From Apoda limacodes (Eukaryota; Arthropoda; Insecta; Lepidoptera; Limacodidae), in contig OX291551.1 in assembly GCA_946406115.1 (NCBI GenBank), positions 4,712,001-4,776,000 on the forward strand: a stretch of DNA of 64,000 nucleotides, written 5' to 3'. This document shows, in pieces, positions 10,101 through 19,828 of the stretch; within the stretch, counting starts at the first letter, position 1, and every line of letters begins with the position of its first letter. The notes beneath the pieces are model-generated. The model was not told where the DNA came from, did not search any database, and saw only the letters and a program-made list of their open reading frames with translations. Position numbers and translations under genes: made by a program.

Positions 10101-12480
10101 TTAAAAATTATTAAAAATGTATATTAATGTTCTGTTTTGTACATAAATGATTAAATTTCAGAACACTTTTGTTATGGCTGCACATTAAGTTAAATGCAAA
10201 ATTTAAGAAGATAGTTACGTTATTCTTTAACACACCACACAAATTTTCTATAAGTTGTGTTTGTGACGTCACTAGCCTTGACTGTCTAGTATGGAGCATT
10301 TTTGCAATTTTTTATAATAATCTTACATATTTTTTAAGATGTATTAAGCAGTTACGATAACAAATTTTAGAAAATTAACAGCAGAGGTGTTAGTTACATA
10401 ATCAAAGATAAGAAAAGCTAACTTAACGGCTATTTAGGATTTATTGTTATAGAAAGAATATTTAATAACATAGTAAAAACTCACCTGATGAAGGAAATAA
10501 ATCTTTAGTTGCTTCTCTATTCTCAAACAGGCCATCCAGAACTGAATTAAAATGATTTGAAACATAGCTTATAAGCCAAAAACTTTCTGCCAACTCTGTC
10601 TTTGTTTCTTCAACGTTAGATTCAGTATTAAACAAAGTATCATGCACTGGCGGTGGTGTTTCAGAGGTAGAAGGCCACATGTCAGCCACAGTTGTATACA
10701 TACTTGACAGGAAACTCTCAGATTGATCAAGTTCAGTGACAGGCTTGGCAGTACTATCATCAATAACTGATTCAGTGGAAAAGCTGAAGTCATCAGCAAG
10801 AGAAGATATTTCAATATTGTCCTGTGATAGTGGAGAAGGTGTTGTGTAGAAGCTATTGATTGCGTCTTGTTGACTTGGTTCACTAGCTTCTGTACTGCTT
10901 TCTATTGAGACAGAATTTTCTTGCAATGTAGGAAATATAGCAGGTATTGTGGGTTTATCTGAGTTTTGGGTCATTACATGTTGATCAGGATTGACACTCA
11001 CAATGTTACCATCTTGATTGAAAGTAGTGCCAAATGTATTGGTACCATATTGTGATGCCTCTGGCACTTCCGGTTGATCACTTGATTTGTCATTCAATTC
11101 GCTGCCATTTTCAAGAGTTGTTTGACTGTCATCATCTTCTTTGTTCGGAGGTGTTGTTGAAATATTTTGCTCACTACCATCTGATGTTTCAGCAACTATG
11201 GTTTCTTCTAATAAATCAGATTTGTCTGGATATTCTACAAGTGTTTCTAGGGCTGGTGAATTTCCTGTTGCACTAGATGAAAACTGTTGAGTGAGAGGAA
11301 ATGGTTCTTTCTTAGAATTTTCTGCAATCTCATAATTATTTATTTCTTCATCTTCTTCCTCGTTTTCTTCGCTGTTAGCATCACTTTCATTGTTGTTTTC
11401 TCCAAATTCACTCTGTACTGGGTCATCTGTTATGACTGAATGAATAAGATTGCTGTGATCCCCTGTTACTGATTGATTGGATTCAAAATGCTCTTCAAAT
11501 GCTAGAGTTGCTGAGATATCGTTAACAGTATTTTGTTCTTCAAGATCAGCTTCATTATCAATTTCTAAAGAATGCTTAACATTTTGATTTTCACTTGCAT
11601 ACTGTTCAATATTACTTTGCAGGCCTGATTCTACTTTGAGGTTGTTACTTTTTTCAGTTTCAAATTGTATGTCTGGTTCAACTGGTGTTTTGTGATATTC
11701 ATTCATATTATTGGTGTTACTTAACTGAGACTGGATATTTGGATTTGGTGACAGCTTATGTAACAAAGGTATTTGATTGACATTGTCACCAGGGATATCC
11801 TGGTGCAAGTCAGTCTGAGATTCTGAATTTAAATCAGCACTTTTCTCACTTTCACTTGAATCATTCAGAGTATTACCTAGATCTTCATCTTTCTGGTTTT
11901 CAAAAAGTTCATTTGTTGCAGGAGTTAAAGGTACTGCAGTATCTGTAACTGCTGTTGGTAGTGATTCAGTGGTACTATCCACTTGTTGAGAGCCAACTGA
12001 TGGCTCAGTTGTATAAATTGTGGTTCCGTCAACTACTTCATGAGCATGTTTTACCTTATCTGGTTGAACATCTTTTTTCTTTACTTCTACAGGTCTAATA
12101 ACACTGGGATTTTTTTCAATTATTTTGAATTCTCTTAAGAATTTCGAAGGAACAAATCCTTGATGTCCGTTAATACTAACATACCACAAATCTGGATTAG
12201 AACCAGCAGATTTCATAAAAATAGTAGCCTCAGAGTTTCCACGAAAAGACATAAGATCTTCATCTGCGCTATTGTATTGCAAAAGTGTCTTCGCTTTAGA
12301 TATAGGACCTGCAAATGTTTAACATATGTGAAAAGAATCTTTAATTTGTATAAAAACAAACCGAAATCAGACATTTCACTCACTGTTACATTCTTGGTTA
12401 ACACAAACAACTTTGTCAGGTAATCTGCAGTGGTATACAGAGATGAGTGAGATAAATAAAATAGTCCTAAAAACAATCAT
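951..12480 (-). CDS. Tango1: Tango1 (transport and Golgi organization protein 1 / MIA3 family), 11 exons, 3' end possibly outside window
   Basis: Exons in transcript order: 12480-12384, 12308-10485, 9048-8849, 7169-6878, 6189-5993, 5391-5260, 3806-3658, 3300-3199, 2533-2292, 1981-1837, 1121-951. Every junction has GT/AG and matching phase, giving at least 1,183 residues. Residues 1-19 are a hydrophobic signal peptide (MIVFRTILFISLISVYHC). Residues 36-95 are the lumenal MIA/TANGO1-type SH3 domain (ADEDLMSF, LWYV, GFVPSKFL). Then follow about 560 acidic Ser/Thr/Glu-rich residues, a membrane segment at 661-682, coiled coil at about 690-1060 and a proline-rich region at 1080-1130 (PRPPPLGRLPSP). 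In the family, the SH3 domain binds cargo in the ER lumen and the proline-rich tail binds the Sec23 coat protein, loading bulky cargo such as collagen at ER exit sites. Introns hold RTE, SINE, Helitron-like and MITE insertions. The final exon has a strong donor (GTAAGA), so the long form continues past position 1. Confidence 0.9.
1778..1783 (-). terminator. Polyadenylation signal for the short Tango1 form
   Basis: AATAAA reads on the minus strand 29 nt beyond the TAG stop at 1814-1812. The spacing suits a terminal exon ending near 1760, so exon 10 may be a terminal exon in some transcripts. Confidence 0.45.
1812..1981 (-). CDS. Tango1: Tango1 exon 10: proline-rich Sec23-binding exon, with an alternative stop
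   Basis: The exon starts after TTTACAG at 1982. In the proper frame it reads MSSPLETSGVEKPLIPPPLP and continues proline-rich to SPHLPR. It can splice at 1836 (GTACTC, a weak donor) in phase 2 to exon 11. Alternatively it can read on through YSPSPTQ to a TAG stop at 1814-1812, with AATAAA 29 nt further on. Both outcomes keep the frame, so the gene probably has two C-terminal forms. Confidence 0.75.
2292..7169 (-). CDS. Tango1: Tango1 exons 4-9: cytosolic coiled-coil block
   Basis: Six exons (7169-6878, 6189-5993, 5391-5260, 3806-3658, 3300-3199, 2533-2292) encode residues 708-1079. They are rich in Glu, Lys, Leu and Gln in heptad-like spacing (LKEEINELKATNDRLRNSL; EEELISVSRDRDN). The segment LTRLEVLGKYFQEREGDL and the following WLSKQGESASTVEKIELL are typical of the TANGO1/cTAGE5 second coiled coil. 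LEARAHSAWLEARTARRDAD lies in the last of the six, which is GC-rich compared with its neighbours. In the family this block mediates TANGO1-cTAGE5 pairing and ring assembly at ER exit sites. Confidence 0.88.
2695..2870 (+). mobile_element. RTE-type LINE 3' end remnant
   Basis: With frameshifts, the plus strand reads like the C-terminus of RTE-clade reverse transcriptase proteins: RSVGGPPIRWIDHLL, then VAGSYRLQAAQDRCL, then ETYIQQW. It lies in the Tango1 intron between exons 9 and 8, antisense to the gene. Confidence 0.6.
4120..4440 (-). repeat. Dispersed repeat related to the tail of the 3-kb duplicated unit
   Basis: This copy is the reverse complement of sequence found again at about 34680-35010 and 37720-38050. 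Shared blocks include TAGATCGATTTATCGCCCCC, TTTCATGAAAATCGTTGGAG, an (AT)n tract and a GCTCGTTT end. It lies in the Tango1 intron between exons 7 and 6. The family class is not clear to me. Confidence 0.65.
5476..5536 (+). mobile_element. CR1/Jockey-group LINE 3' terminal fragment
   Basis: The segment carries ACCATCAGGCGGACCGTAAG and a TAGTGGTATAAA end. This tail recurs at 16000, 41370, 47830, 56740 and 58380, and in antisense at 50060. It lies in a Tango1 intron. Confidence 0.65.
7378..7720 (+). mobile_element. Helitron-like element 5' part, split by a MITE
   Basis: It begins TCTATACTAATATTATAAAG, the usual start of a very common lepidopteran non-autonomous element. It resumes after the MITE with a typical continuation (AATCTCCGGAACCATTACAC, GAACATAGCCTATATA). 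The 3' CTAG end is not seen. It lies in Tango1 intron 3. Confidence 0.55.
7430..7564. mobile_element. 135-bp MITE with perfect 31-bp terminal inverted repeats
   Basis: Positions 7430-7460 and 7534-7564 are perfect reverse complements over 31 bp, beginning GCCTGTGTTCCTAAATTTGA. The 73-bp core has no coding capacity. Flanks are A-rich (TAAA/AAAA), so a target duplication cannot be fixed. Superfamily unknown. Confidence 0.8.
8527..8725 (-). mobile_element. tRNA-derived SINE, antisense, degraded
   Basis: On the minus strand it ends in AGCTTTGCTTAGTTTGGGAC and contains the GTGCACAGGACAAATATTT core. Related copies are at 841-885, 49545-49610, 52732-52855 and 55437-55622. It lies in Tango1 intron 3. 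Confidence 0.65.
8849..9048 (-). CDS. Tango1: Tango1 exon 3: transmembrane exon
   Basis: This 200-nt exon encodes residues 641-707. Two cysteines lie on the lumenal side (GGACLANEYCEDG), then a hydrophobic stretch at 661-682 (LLTYLLTTASSVLLFTLGYY), then a basic cytosolic start (DIRRQDGR) leading into the coiled coil. The acceptor is a TTTTAG at 9050-9049 and the donor GTAAAA starts at 8848. The acceptor is preceded by a T-rich tract on the minus strand. Confidence 0.88.
9527..9830 (+). mobile_element. RTE-type LINE 3' end with (TTTTA)n tail
   Basis: An open frame reads RGRQYRRWEDELKLTAGPNW, then TQWKELEEAFAERHTVI and a stop: the C-terminus of an RTE-clade polymerase. It is followed by an untranslated tail and a (TTTTA)n/(TTTA)n run at 9795-9830. 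It is antisense in Tango1 intron 2 and looks fairly recent, since the frame is intact over about 70 codons. Confidence 0.75.
10485..12308 (-). CDS. Tango1: Tango1 exon 2: lumenal SH3 domain and acidic region
   Basis: One 1,824-nt exon encodes residues 33-641. It enters in phase 1 (completing Ser33 from exon 1) and leaves in phase 1 through the donor GTGAGT at 10484. The SH3 fold lies at its start. The rest is low complexity, with many Glu, Asp, Asn, Ser and Gln and runs such as EENEEEDEE, as expected of the weakly conserved lumenal part of insect Tango1. Only two Cys codons precede the SH3 core, in exon 1 (VVCVNQEC), matching the conserved Cys pair before this type of SH3 domain. Confidence 0.92.
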
Positions 12481-15045
12481 CTTAGCATTATAGTAATAAT
12501 TTATAATAAGTTGTTCGTAATAACATTCACAATAAGTTGAGCCACATCATCTGTCAAATCAGTCGTTCGTTCGTTTCTGCCACAGATTAAATAGCAGCCT
12601 TGTTGCCATGCTTAAAATCCGGTTGACGGTGAAAGCGGTCCGTTACCACGACCACAAGAAATCACGGCTTAAGTTGGTTTTAACCGTTTATCAAGTGGAC
12701 CGATAGCCAAAATTTGAAAATGACAGCTGACGTACAACTACGCAAAAAACAAAATGCCTTACTTATTTGTAGAGAGTTGGTTTAATTGCATTATTTTAGA
12801 TTTACGTTCCTAGACCGGTATTTGTGTCGTGGACCGCTCTCAGTTAACAGCGGCTCGATTCCATAAAATGACAGCTAACAATTCTAACTACCGGTCCATT
12901 TGATTTAATACGCTAAAAACAATTTTACTCCAACTTAATTAATGGTTTCTTTCAATTTCAATTTTTTTAATTCAATTCAACTCTATTCTACTTTGTGTGA
13001 ATTGCCAGGGCCCATGCGCGTATACAGAGATGGGGATTTGGGTGTCGTATCCCCCCCCCCGAAATCTTTGAAATTTCAAATATTCAAATGCACTTTTTCG
13101 GCGCATGTATTTAACTACTACTTTGCTTATGCCGAAACACTCGCGTTGGGTCGGTCGGGCCCTCTTGGTTTACTTCGGTGGGTGTCGCGATCGGCGATCG
13201 GCTCGTGTCGCCGAACGTTTCCGTCCGATACCTACAAGTGCCGCACGCAAGCGTCGCGTTGCTGGCAAGTTTGCTAGATGAACTTAATACCAAACAAGGG
13301 AAAAACTTATTTTCAACGGTGTAAGTACCTACATATACTTACCTTAACTGACCTCAACTACATTGAATCAAAACACTAGGATCAAACAATAATACTGATT
13401 TGTATTATTTTCCCACCTAAGAAGCAAAATATTAATGATACCTTTGCCTTTTTAGGCTAATTTGCAGAGTTTAATGCAGAAAAACCTCAAGGAACTGTTA
13501 GTTTTTTACATAGCAAGAATTAAATAAGATTGATTTTAACTTACAAATGGGTAAAATAAAAATAGAACCAATACTATTTCGGTATTTTTGTCATACCGAA
13601 CACCGAACAAGGGAGTGCAATATAAAATACCTTGCCAGGTACCCTGGTTGTGCGAATTTAAACAATGGAGACGTGTTTTTGCTGGTTTATTTTTTCAAAT
13701 GAGTCTGGTAGGATTCGAAGACTTTCAGCAGTTTATGAAGATCTGAGAAAAATTAATTATCGAAGACATATATAGAGGACAAATAACGGCGAGCAAAGTT
13801 GTGAAAATTTTGAATTAACGCTCTGACAAATTAAGTTTTTTTGGCGCCTTTATTGGTTATGTTAGGCTAAATGGATCTAATTTCCAACAAACTTTCAGAG
13901 CTTTGAAAGAAGGCTGGAAAGTAATAAAAAAAAGCGAGCGAGACAGTCATTCATGTGGTTCTTTAAGGAACACAGTGTTAAACTAACCAAAGAGAATAAA
14001 ATCACTACGTTTTTAGAACCAACTTCTTACGGGGTTGGCGCTACTGAGTATTTATAGGAATGTAAATGTGGAACCTGCAGCAGTTATGCGCATATTTACG
14101 GTCTCATACAACAGAAGGTTAATATTATAGTAAGTATATTAAATTGTAATTGTAAGAAAAAAAAAACATTTTTTAAATCTGTAATAAAGGCTTTTATTGC
14201 AAGAATTACTAGGTTTTCATACAACATCGTAGTAATCATAAAGGTAAATAGGTACAATAAAATAATCATTATGTTAGCAGTAAGGTAAAATTCTCTTGAA
14301 TTTTTTAAATTTTACAAATGAATGATAAACATTACAACATTATGCGTAAGTAAGAATTATTGTGCACACACTTAGGCATTGATTGATTCACCTATACTTA
14401 TCAGAATCGAAAAAATTCGCAAAATTCGCGCTCGCTGCGCTCGCGTTAATGTTACAGCCCAGTGTAGCACACTAGCGCCAATATGTCGAAACGCAACCCA
14501 TTTTACCGCAATTTAAAACGTGTCTGTTCTACTTGGCAACTAGCCTCAGGCTGGCACTGTTCTTTCCCCCCCGAATACAAATTCTGGCTACGCGCCTGCC
14601 AGGGCCGCGTTCAAAAACTCATTTTATTGGGGTATAGAATTGAGCTGTATTTTTTCTTTGCTGTAGAAACTGTATTCGCTATAATGCGTCTATACCAAGA
14701 AGCTTATTATGATAGTATTGATGACACTGGAGAGTGCACTATGTATACATAGTTGAAGCCATTTTATTTGACTTTTTGAGTGTAAGTGGATTACCAACAT
14801 TCCGGATAATTTGCCTAAGTAATAACTACACTACTTAATTGCCGTAAGCACTTATTTTGAAATACCTACATCAATTTTGTAAAAAACACATAATAAGTTG
14901 CCTAAAACTTCTTGAAATCATCGGGTGCACGTCACTAAACATACTATATGTTAAATAAAATATACTATTTTGCACTGATTGAGTTCTGATACATTTCTAT
15001 AGTGACATAAATCTAAAAAAAATCCTCGAATGTGCATATATTCGG
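12481..15045. other. Intergenic spacer upstream of Tango1
   Basis: No gene recognised. Related sequence blocks in opposite orientation lie at 12635-12740 and 12825-12905 (ACCGGT, TGACAGCT and GGACCG motifs), suggesting a decayed inverted-repeat element near the Tango1 start. A GC-rich stretch at 13000-13290, with a run of ten C at about 13052, looks like a dispersed repeat. A small perfect palindrome (TTCGGTAT/ATACCGAA) lies near 13578. An 89-codon open frame at 14483-14752 has no recognisable domain. Confidence 0.5.
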
Positions 15046-15047
15046 TG

Positions 15048-15310
15048 GTGGCCCAGGGGCTTTGATTTCACCTTACGTTTTGAGTAGTGGAGGTTTGACC
15101 CCGCGTGTACCAATGAGCCTTTTTCTTAATTTCTGAAGTGAATTAATTATGCACACCACTAGCTTAGCGGTAAAGGAAAACATCGTAGGGAAATCTGCAT
15201 ATGGCGAAAAACAAAAGATATATGTGCACAAAGTCCACAATTTGCTCTGGGCCCGCCTATGGACAATGGGCCAAATCACCCTAGTTGAGGGTACGCCGCA
15301 CTCTAACACT
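15048..15310 (+). mobile_element. tRNA-related SINE (Lepidoptera-wide type)
   Basis: The tRNA-like head (GGTGGCCCAGGGGC ... GTGGAGGTTTGACCCC) keeps a B-box-like block. It is followed by the conserved body: CGTGTACCAATGAG, TTCTTAATTTCT, GGTAAAGGAAAACATCG, CACAAAGTCCACAATTTGC and CTATGGACAATGGGCC. The head recurs at 41438. Confidence 0.75.
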
Positions 15311-15839
15311 GGGGACGTATGAGGCTGATAAGGTGCATATATTACCCTAAACTTGGCTAAAGTAATTATTTCTTTACTTGGTCACACTGACTCATAATAA
15401 AATGGCAGATGCTTAATTTGTTATTTTCGATAAATGAGGCTTTTTACTCCAAAATGTTATGTTCCTTTTAACTTTTACAATATTGCAGAATTCTTAGATA
15501 TGTTTCATTTTGTTTCCAATGTTTTAGTTTCCATAATATTGAGATAGCGAGGGTAACATAGTCGTAAAAATTAATTAGGGTGGCGAAATGTTTAAGGAAT
15601 ATTATGACTTAATTGATGAAAATTTTTTTTGAATGTACAGTTATTTTGAACAAAATCCAGTAAATCCATTCTAGTTTGACATTATGATTGAGGTAATCAT
15701 TTGATGGGTTATAATATAATCAAATGGATATATTTCAGTTAAAGTATTTTTTTGAAATAACCGGTATAATAATTGAACAATTATATTCTAGGTACTACTG
15801 AACTGAAGTTCATTTACAGTCATTTCAGAAAAACGTACT

Positions 15840-16052
15840 CCCGCGAACGCCTAGGTTGTGGAATGAGCTCCCTACCAAAGTTTTCTCTAAGGACTACAGT
15901 ATAGGGTTCTTCGAGAAACAAGTTATTAGATTTTTGATGGGTCGGCAACGCGCGAGTGATGCCCCAGGTGTTGCAAGCGTCCGTAGGCTGCGGTGACCAC
16001 TTACCATCAGGCGGACCGCAAGTTTGTTTGCCACCTAAGTGGTAGTGGTATA
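15840..16052 (+). mobile_element. CR1/Jockey-group LINE 3' end
   Basis: The decayed frame reads LWNELPTKVFSKDYSIGFFE, then RQRASDAPGVASVRRL and the stop, followed by the ACCATCAGGCGGACCG tail and GGTATAAAAAAA. It matches the C-terminal part of the longer LINE at 50035-51990. Confidence 0.8.
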
Positions 16053-16264
16053 AAAAAAGAAAAATGCACCGCGCCGCGCACTTATAGCCAACTTCTTACG
16101 CTACCTGGGATTCATCATTCATGCAGATTGATGTACATACACATTCAAATGTACATCTGTGTACAGTGCAACAAACTTGGTCATGTTTGGTCGCTAGTGT
16201 CATTGTAAGTTCACACCATTTCAAAATGGTGGTGTAGTTTTAATTCTTGAATTTTTTGCACTAT

Positions 16265-16283
16265 AATAATAATAATAATAATA
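16265..16283. repeat. (TAA)n microsatellite
   Basis: Six to seven uninterrupted AAT units. Confidence 0.85.
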
Positions 16284-16384
16284 TATTCTCAAATATATAT
16301 CTTTAACCGTTTACGCAGCGGTCGCAGCAGAAGCTCTCAAAAGGTAAAACAAAACCCCGATTTTGAAACATTCTTCATTGGTGC

Positions 16385-16548
16385 TCCGCTCCTATTGGTC
16401 TTAGCGTGATGATTTATAGCCTATAGCCTTCCTCGATAAATGGGCTATCTAACACTGAAAGAATTTTTCAAATCGGACTAGTAGTTCCTGAGATTAGCGC
16501 GTTCAAACACACAAACTCTTCAGCTTTATAATATTAGTATAGATTTGA
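16385..16548 (-). mobile_element. Helitron-like element 5' part, antisense
   Basis: On the minus strand it begins ATCTATACTAATATTATAAAG and continues CTGAAGAGTTTGTGTGTTTG, then GGAACTACTAGTCCGATTTG and GATAGCCCATTTATCGAGG. This is a very common lepidopteran repeat start. The opposite end is absent. Confidence 0.6.
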
Positions 16549-16549
16549 C

Positions 16550-16860
16550 AGCTGAAAGTATTACGCTAGCTCTGCAATAGAGTTAGATTAATTATTTTGT
16601 CCCCTATCTGAGGGTGTTTGTCAGGGATAAGAAAATCTCTATTTCTTTGACATTCTCTTTTTTGTCTTATGGCATTTTTAAACGCTTTTTAACAGCTTAA
16701 AGCATTACACTAGCTGTACAATGGAATTAAATTATTTTGATTGCTATCTAATGGTATGTTTTAGGCATAAGGAAATCTCGATACCTTTGACATTCTCTTT
16801 TCTGAATACACCCGGCGATAATAAACTCTATTTAACAGCTGAAAGCAATTACGCTATTTT
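16550..16860. repeat. Diverged tandem repeat, about 144 bp x 2.2
   Basis: ACAGCTGAAAG-type starts occur at 16549, 16693 and 16836. Each unit continues ATTACxCTAGCTxTxCAAT and ends in TTTGACATTCTCTTTT. Units differ by many substitutions, so the array is old. Confidence 0.65.
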
Positions 16861-16960
16861 CATATTATATTATTTTATATATTATTTGTATATTCCTTAC
16901 AAATTTATACTGTTCAAATATCTCAGTACATTAAACAGAAAAACTGTTGAAACCTTTTGA

Positions 16961-19828
16961 ATAGCTTAACCCACCCTCCCTACATAGCGCTATATGATTA
17001 TACCAAGTACGGTATAAATGTTTCACTTCAGTAAACATTCGCCCCTGATTGCTCACATCACCACACATAAAATTAAAAAACCACACAAACACTCACATAA
17101 CCCACGCATATTAATTTATTTTTCTTTTCTTAATCTTCTTAAGTATGTTAAGAGAAAATATCTCGCTTTCTTTCCCATACAAACGTATTCCTCTGTTTCC
17201 TTCTTGGATTTTGGCATTAGAGCTGTTATTTTTCTATGTATGATAGATATATACATAATCACTATGTGTGTGTGATTTGCTTTTTCTTATATGTCATTCC
17301 TATAAAAACTGGGGCCCTTCAAAAATCAAAAAAAATGCCTCTTTTTATGACACCCTTAGACGTGTGCTATACAAATATGAAAACCAACAAAACATACAGA
17401 CACGGAATAATTCATTATCTTTAAGGTAAAGCAATTTTTATTAAATTAGGTAGAGATTTGGAAGACGAAAGTTGGGAATACGATACCCCGATTTTGATGG
17501 TTATGACTACGTAAAACAACCTGCGGTGAAGTAATCCGTATCTTGGACCAGGTCCTAGAGCGACAGCAAATGTTTTCAAATACCTATTTCTGCATTCGCT
17601 TGGTTGTGATGTTTCCTCTTAGGTTATAATAAAAAAAGTAGTATAGGTATATGATATCTTAAAGCAATGTAAAATATTTTTATTCTAATTTTAAATAGTA
17701 ATACTCTAATATTACCAACTATATAATTAGTTTAGTAGGTAAGTCATAAATTACTTGTAATCATTTTAATACCTGGGAAAGTGATTTATCTTATTTTTGC
17801 CATATACTACGTCACGAGCAATACTTATTAGCAAGTAAACAACTTGCACGATCACGTTCATTAACTAAGAATTAGTGTGATTCTACTATACGGTTTCTAC
17901 TTTCACAGTTTTATACTGTACACTATACAGTTTTTAAAAGTGTGTAGGGTAGATTTGCATGATCATCACAATTCATGTTTCACGTAACACGGTGTCGCAA
18001 ACAAAATTATCGTCATGCAAGTAGGTCGACGAAGCAGCCACTACATGTTGTATCATCATAGGCGCACGAGTGCACGTTCAATGTCTAGCTAACTGAACAA
18101 AACATAAATTAGTACCTAGTGCTATAAAAATCTTGACCTAAACTTTAAATAGTATTATTAAGACTGTGGTACAGGCTAGACCGCGTAAATAAGCCGTTTT
18201 TGTGCAAATTTAGTGGCTGAACTTTTTTCGCAATTTTTCCTTTATATGAACTATAAGAATATATCAAAGTTTTAGATGCTGATATTAGAAAACAAATCAT
18301 CCAAAAAAGCAGCAATAAATACTTGTATCATTATAAAAAAAAAAAATATCAACACAACCGCGATGGAGAGGAGCGACGCATTAGTTATTAATTTAATCAG
18401 CAATGAAACATAAATCATATTCCCTACTTGGAATATTTCTGAGCGAAAAAGTTTTTATTGCTATGTATGAAACCGAGTTCGTTGATTGGCTGCCCGACGC
18501 CGGCAGGTCCGAACGCGAGAGGGCGTAACACACAAACACGTACATATATATGCATGTACACATTCAGACAGTCATAGCATACCTCGAAGTGGCCCAGCTC
18601 CGACACAACAGCCCGGCAACAAAGCATATCATTTAAACTACCATCACTTTGGAAACTAGCCTTAGGGGAGAAGAAGTGACAAGAAACTCCTGGATGTACA
18701 CCTGTTACCAATCTCTACTAATTAGACGCACAGATTTACATATGTATTAGTAGGTACAATGCTTTGACGGTATTAACTTAAAAACCGGTTATCATTTAAC
18801 TGCAATGTCTTTAAAAAGTAAAGTTTTTTTTAACCTCTCTCTTAACATTGTATGTTACAATTTGAATAAATTATGGCATTATTCTACACATTGATAAGAA
18901 TAAAGTCGCATTTTAATTTAGTTTATTTCATAAAAAGCTAATATTTTTAATCAGTTTTTATTTTTCGAATTGTATAAAAATAAAAGTTCTAAAAAAATTT
19001 TGCTTCTTAAAACTCTTCTTATATATTTACTTCACAAGATTCACAAAGTTATTAAAAAGTTGTCTGTTTGTTATAATTTCAAATATTAATTTTTTGTTAA
19101 TTTAAAAAAAAATATAATTAATAAAATAAACAATTTTTCGTAACTTTTATGTTGCGATTTCTATAAGTACTATATATAAGAAGGGCTCCAAGAAGCAAAT
19201 CATTTTTAGAGCTATTATTTAAACATTTATGCTGTTTTCAATGAAAGCAGTATTTCAAAAAATAAAAAAGAATAACAAATGCCTATTTTTTATTAAATAA
19301 ATTTAAAAGAATTTGCAAAACTGAACTTTTTTTTTAATGTATAGAATATACCATAATTTTTAAGGTTGATATCAAAATCTAAAATAAAAATATTTTGTGT
19401 TTTGTACTCTCTTTTAATTACTATAAACGATGTTATCTTTAAACTTTGATCTGTTGTATCTCATTCAGTTTTGAAACAAAACAAACTTTCAACTAGTGAA
19501 ATTTGAAGAAAGTTTAATATTTAATTTTTAAACGAAAAGCTGAAAAAAGTCTGAAAATTTTCAAGTTTTTTGCCCCCCCCCTCAAAAACTTAGATTCTAC
19601 GCCCCAGAGTATCCATTAATGACATACCGAAATTTAATAACCTTCGGAATACTTTCCAGATATAAGTAGTTATCGACTGGACTATTTACACTTCAGTGAA
19701 TATTTTTTTACCAAGCAACTCTTTTTGGATTTTGACAAATTTTGACGTTCCATATATTTTCGACATCTATGACATTTAAACTCTACAAAAATAAAAATTG
19801 TAATATTGTACTAAATTAATTTTTTAAA
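16961..19828. other. Intergenic spacer between Tango1 and CATIP
   Basis: Very AT-rich, especially 18780-19560. No gene recognised. The only coding-like piece is on the minus strand at 18701-18583. It is bounded by AG and GT and reads GVHPGVSCHFFSPKASFQSD, then LCCRAVVSELGHFE. No neighbouring exon was found, so it is probably a repeat-borne fragment. Confidence 0.5.

Noticed and set aside
12635..12905. Promoter palindrome upstream of Tango1
   Set aside because: The inverted ACCGGT/TGACAGCT blocks are long and imperfect and look more like a decayed inverted-repeat transposon than a regulatory site.
14483..14752. 89-codon plus-strand open frame starting MSKRNPFYRN
   Set aside because: No recognisable domain and no splice partners. 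Flanked by repeat-like GCGCTCGCTGCGCTCGCG sequence.
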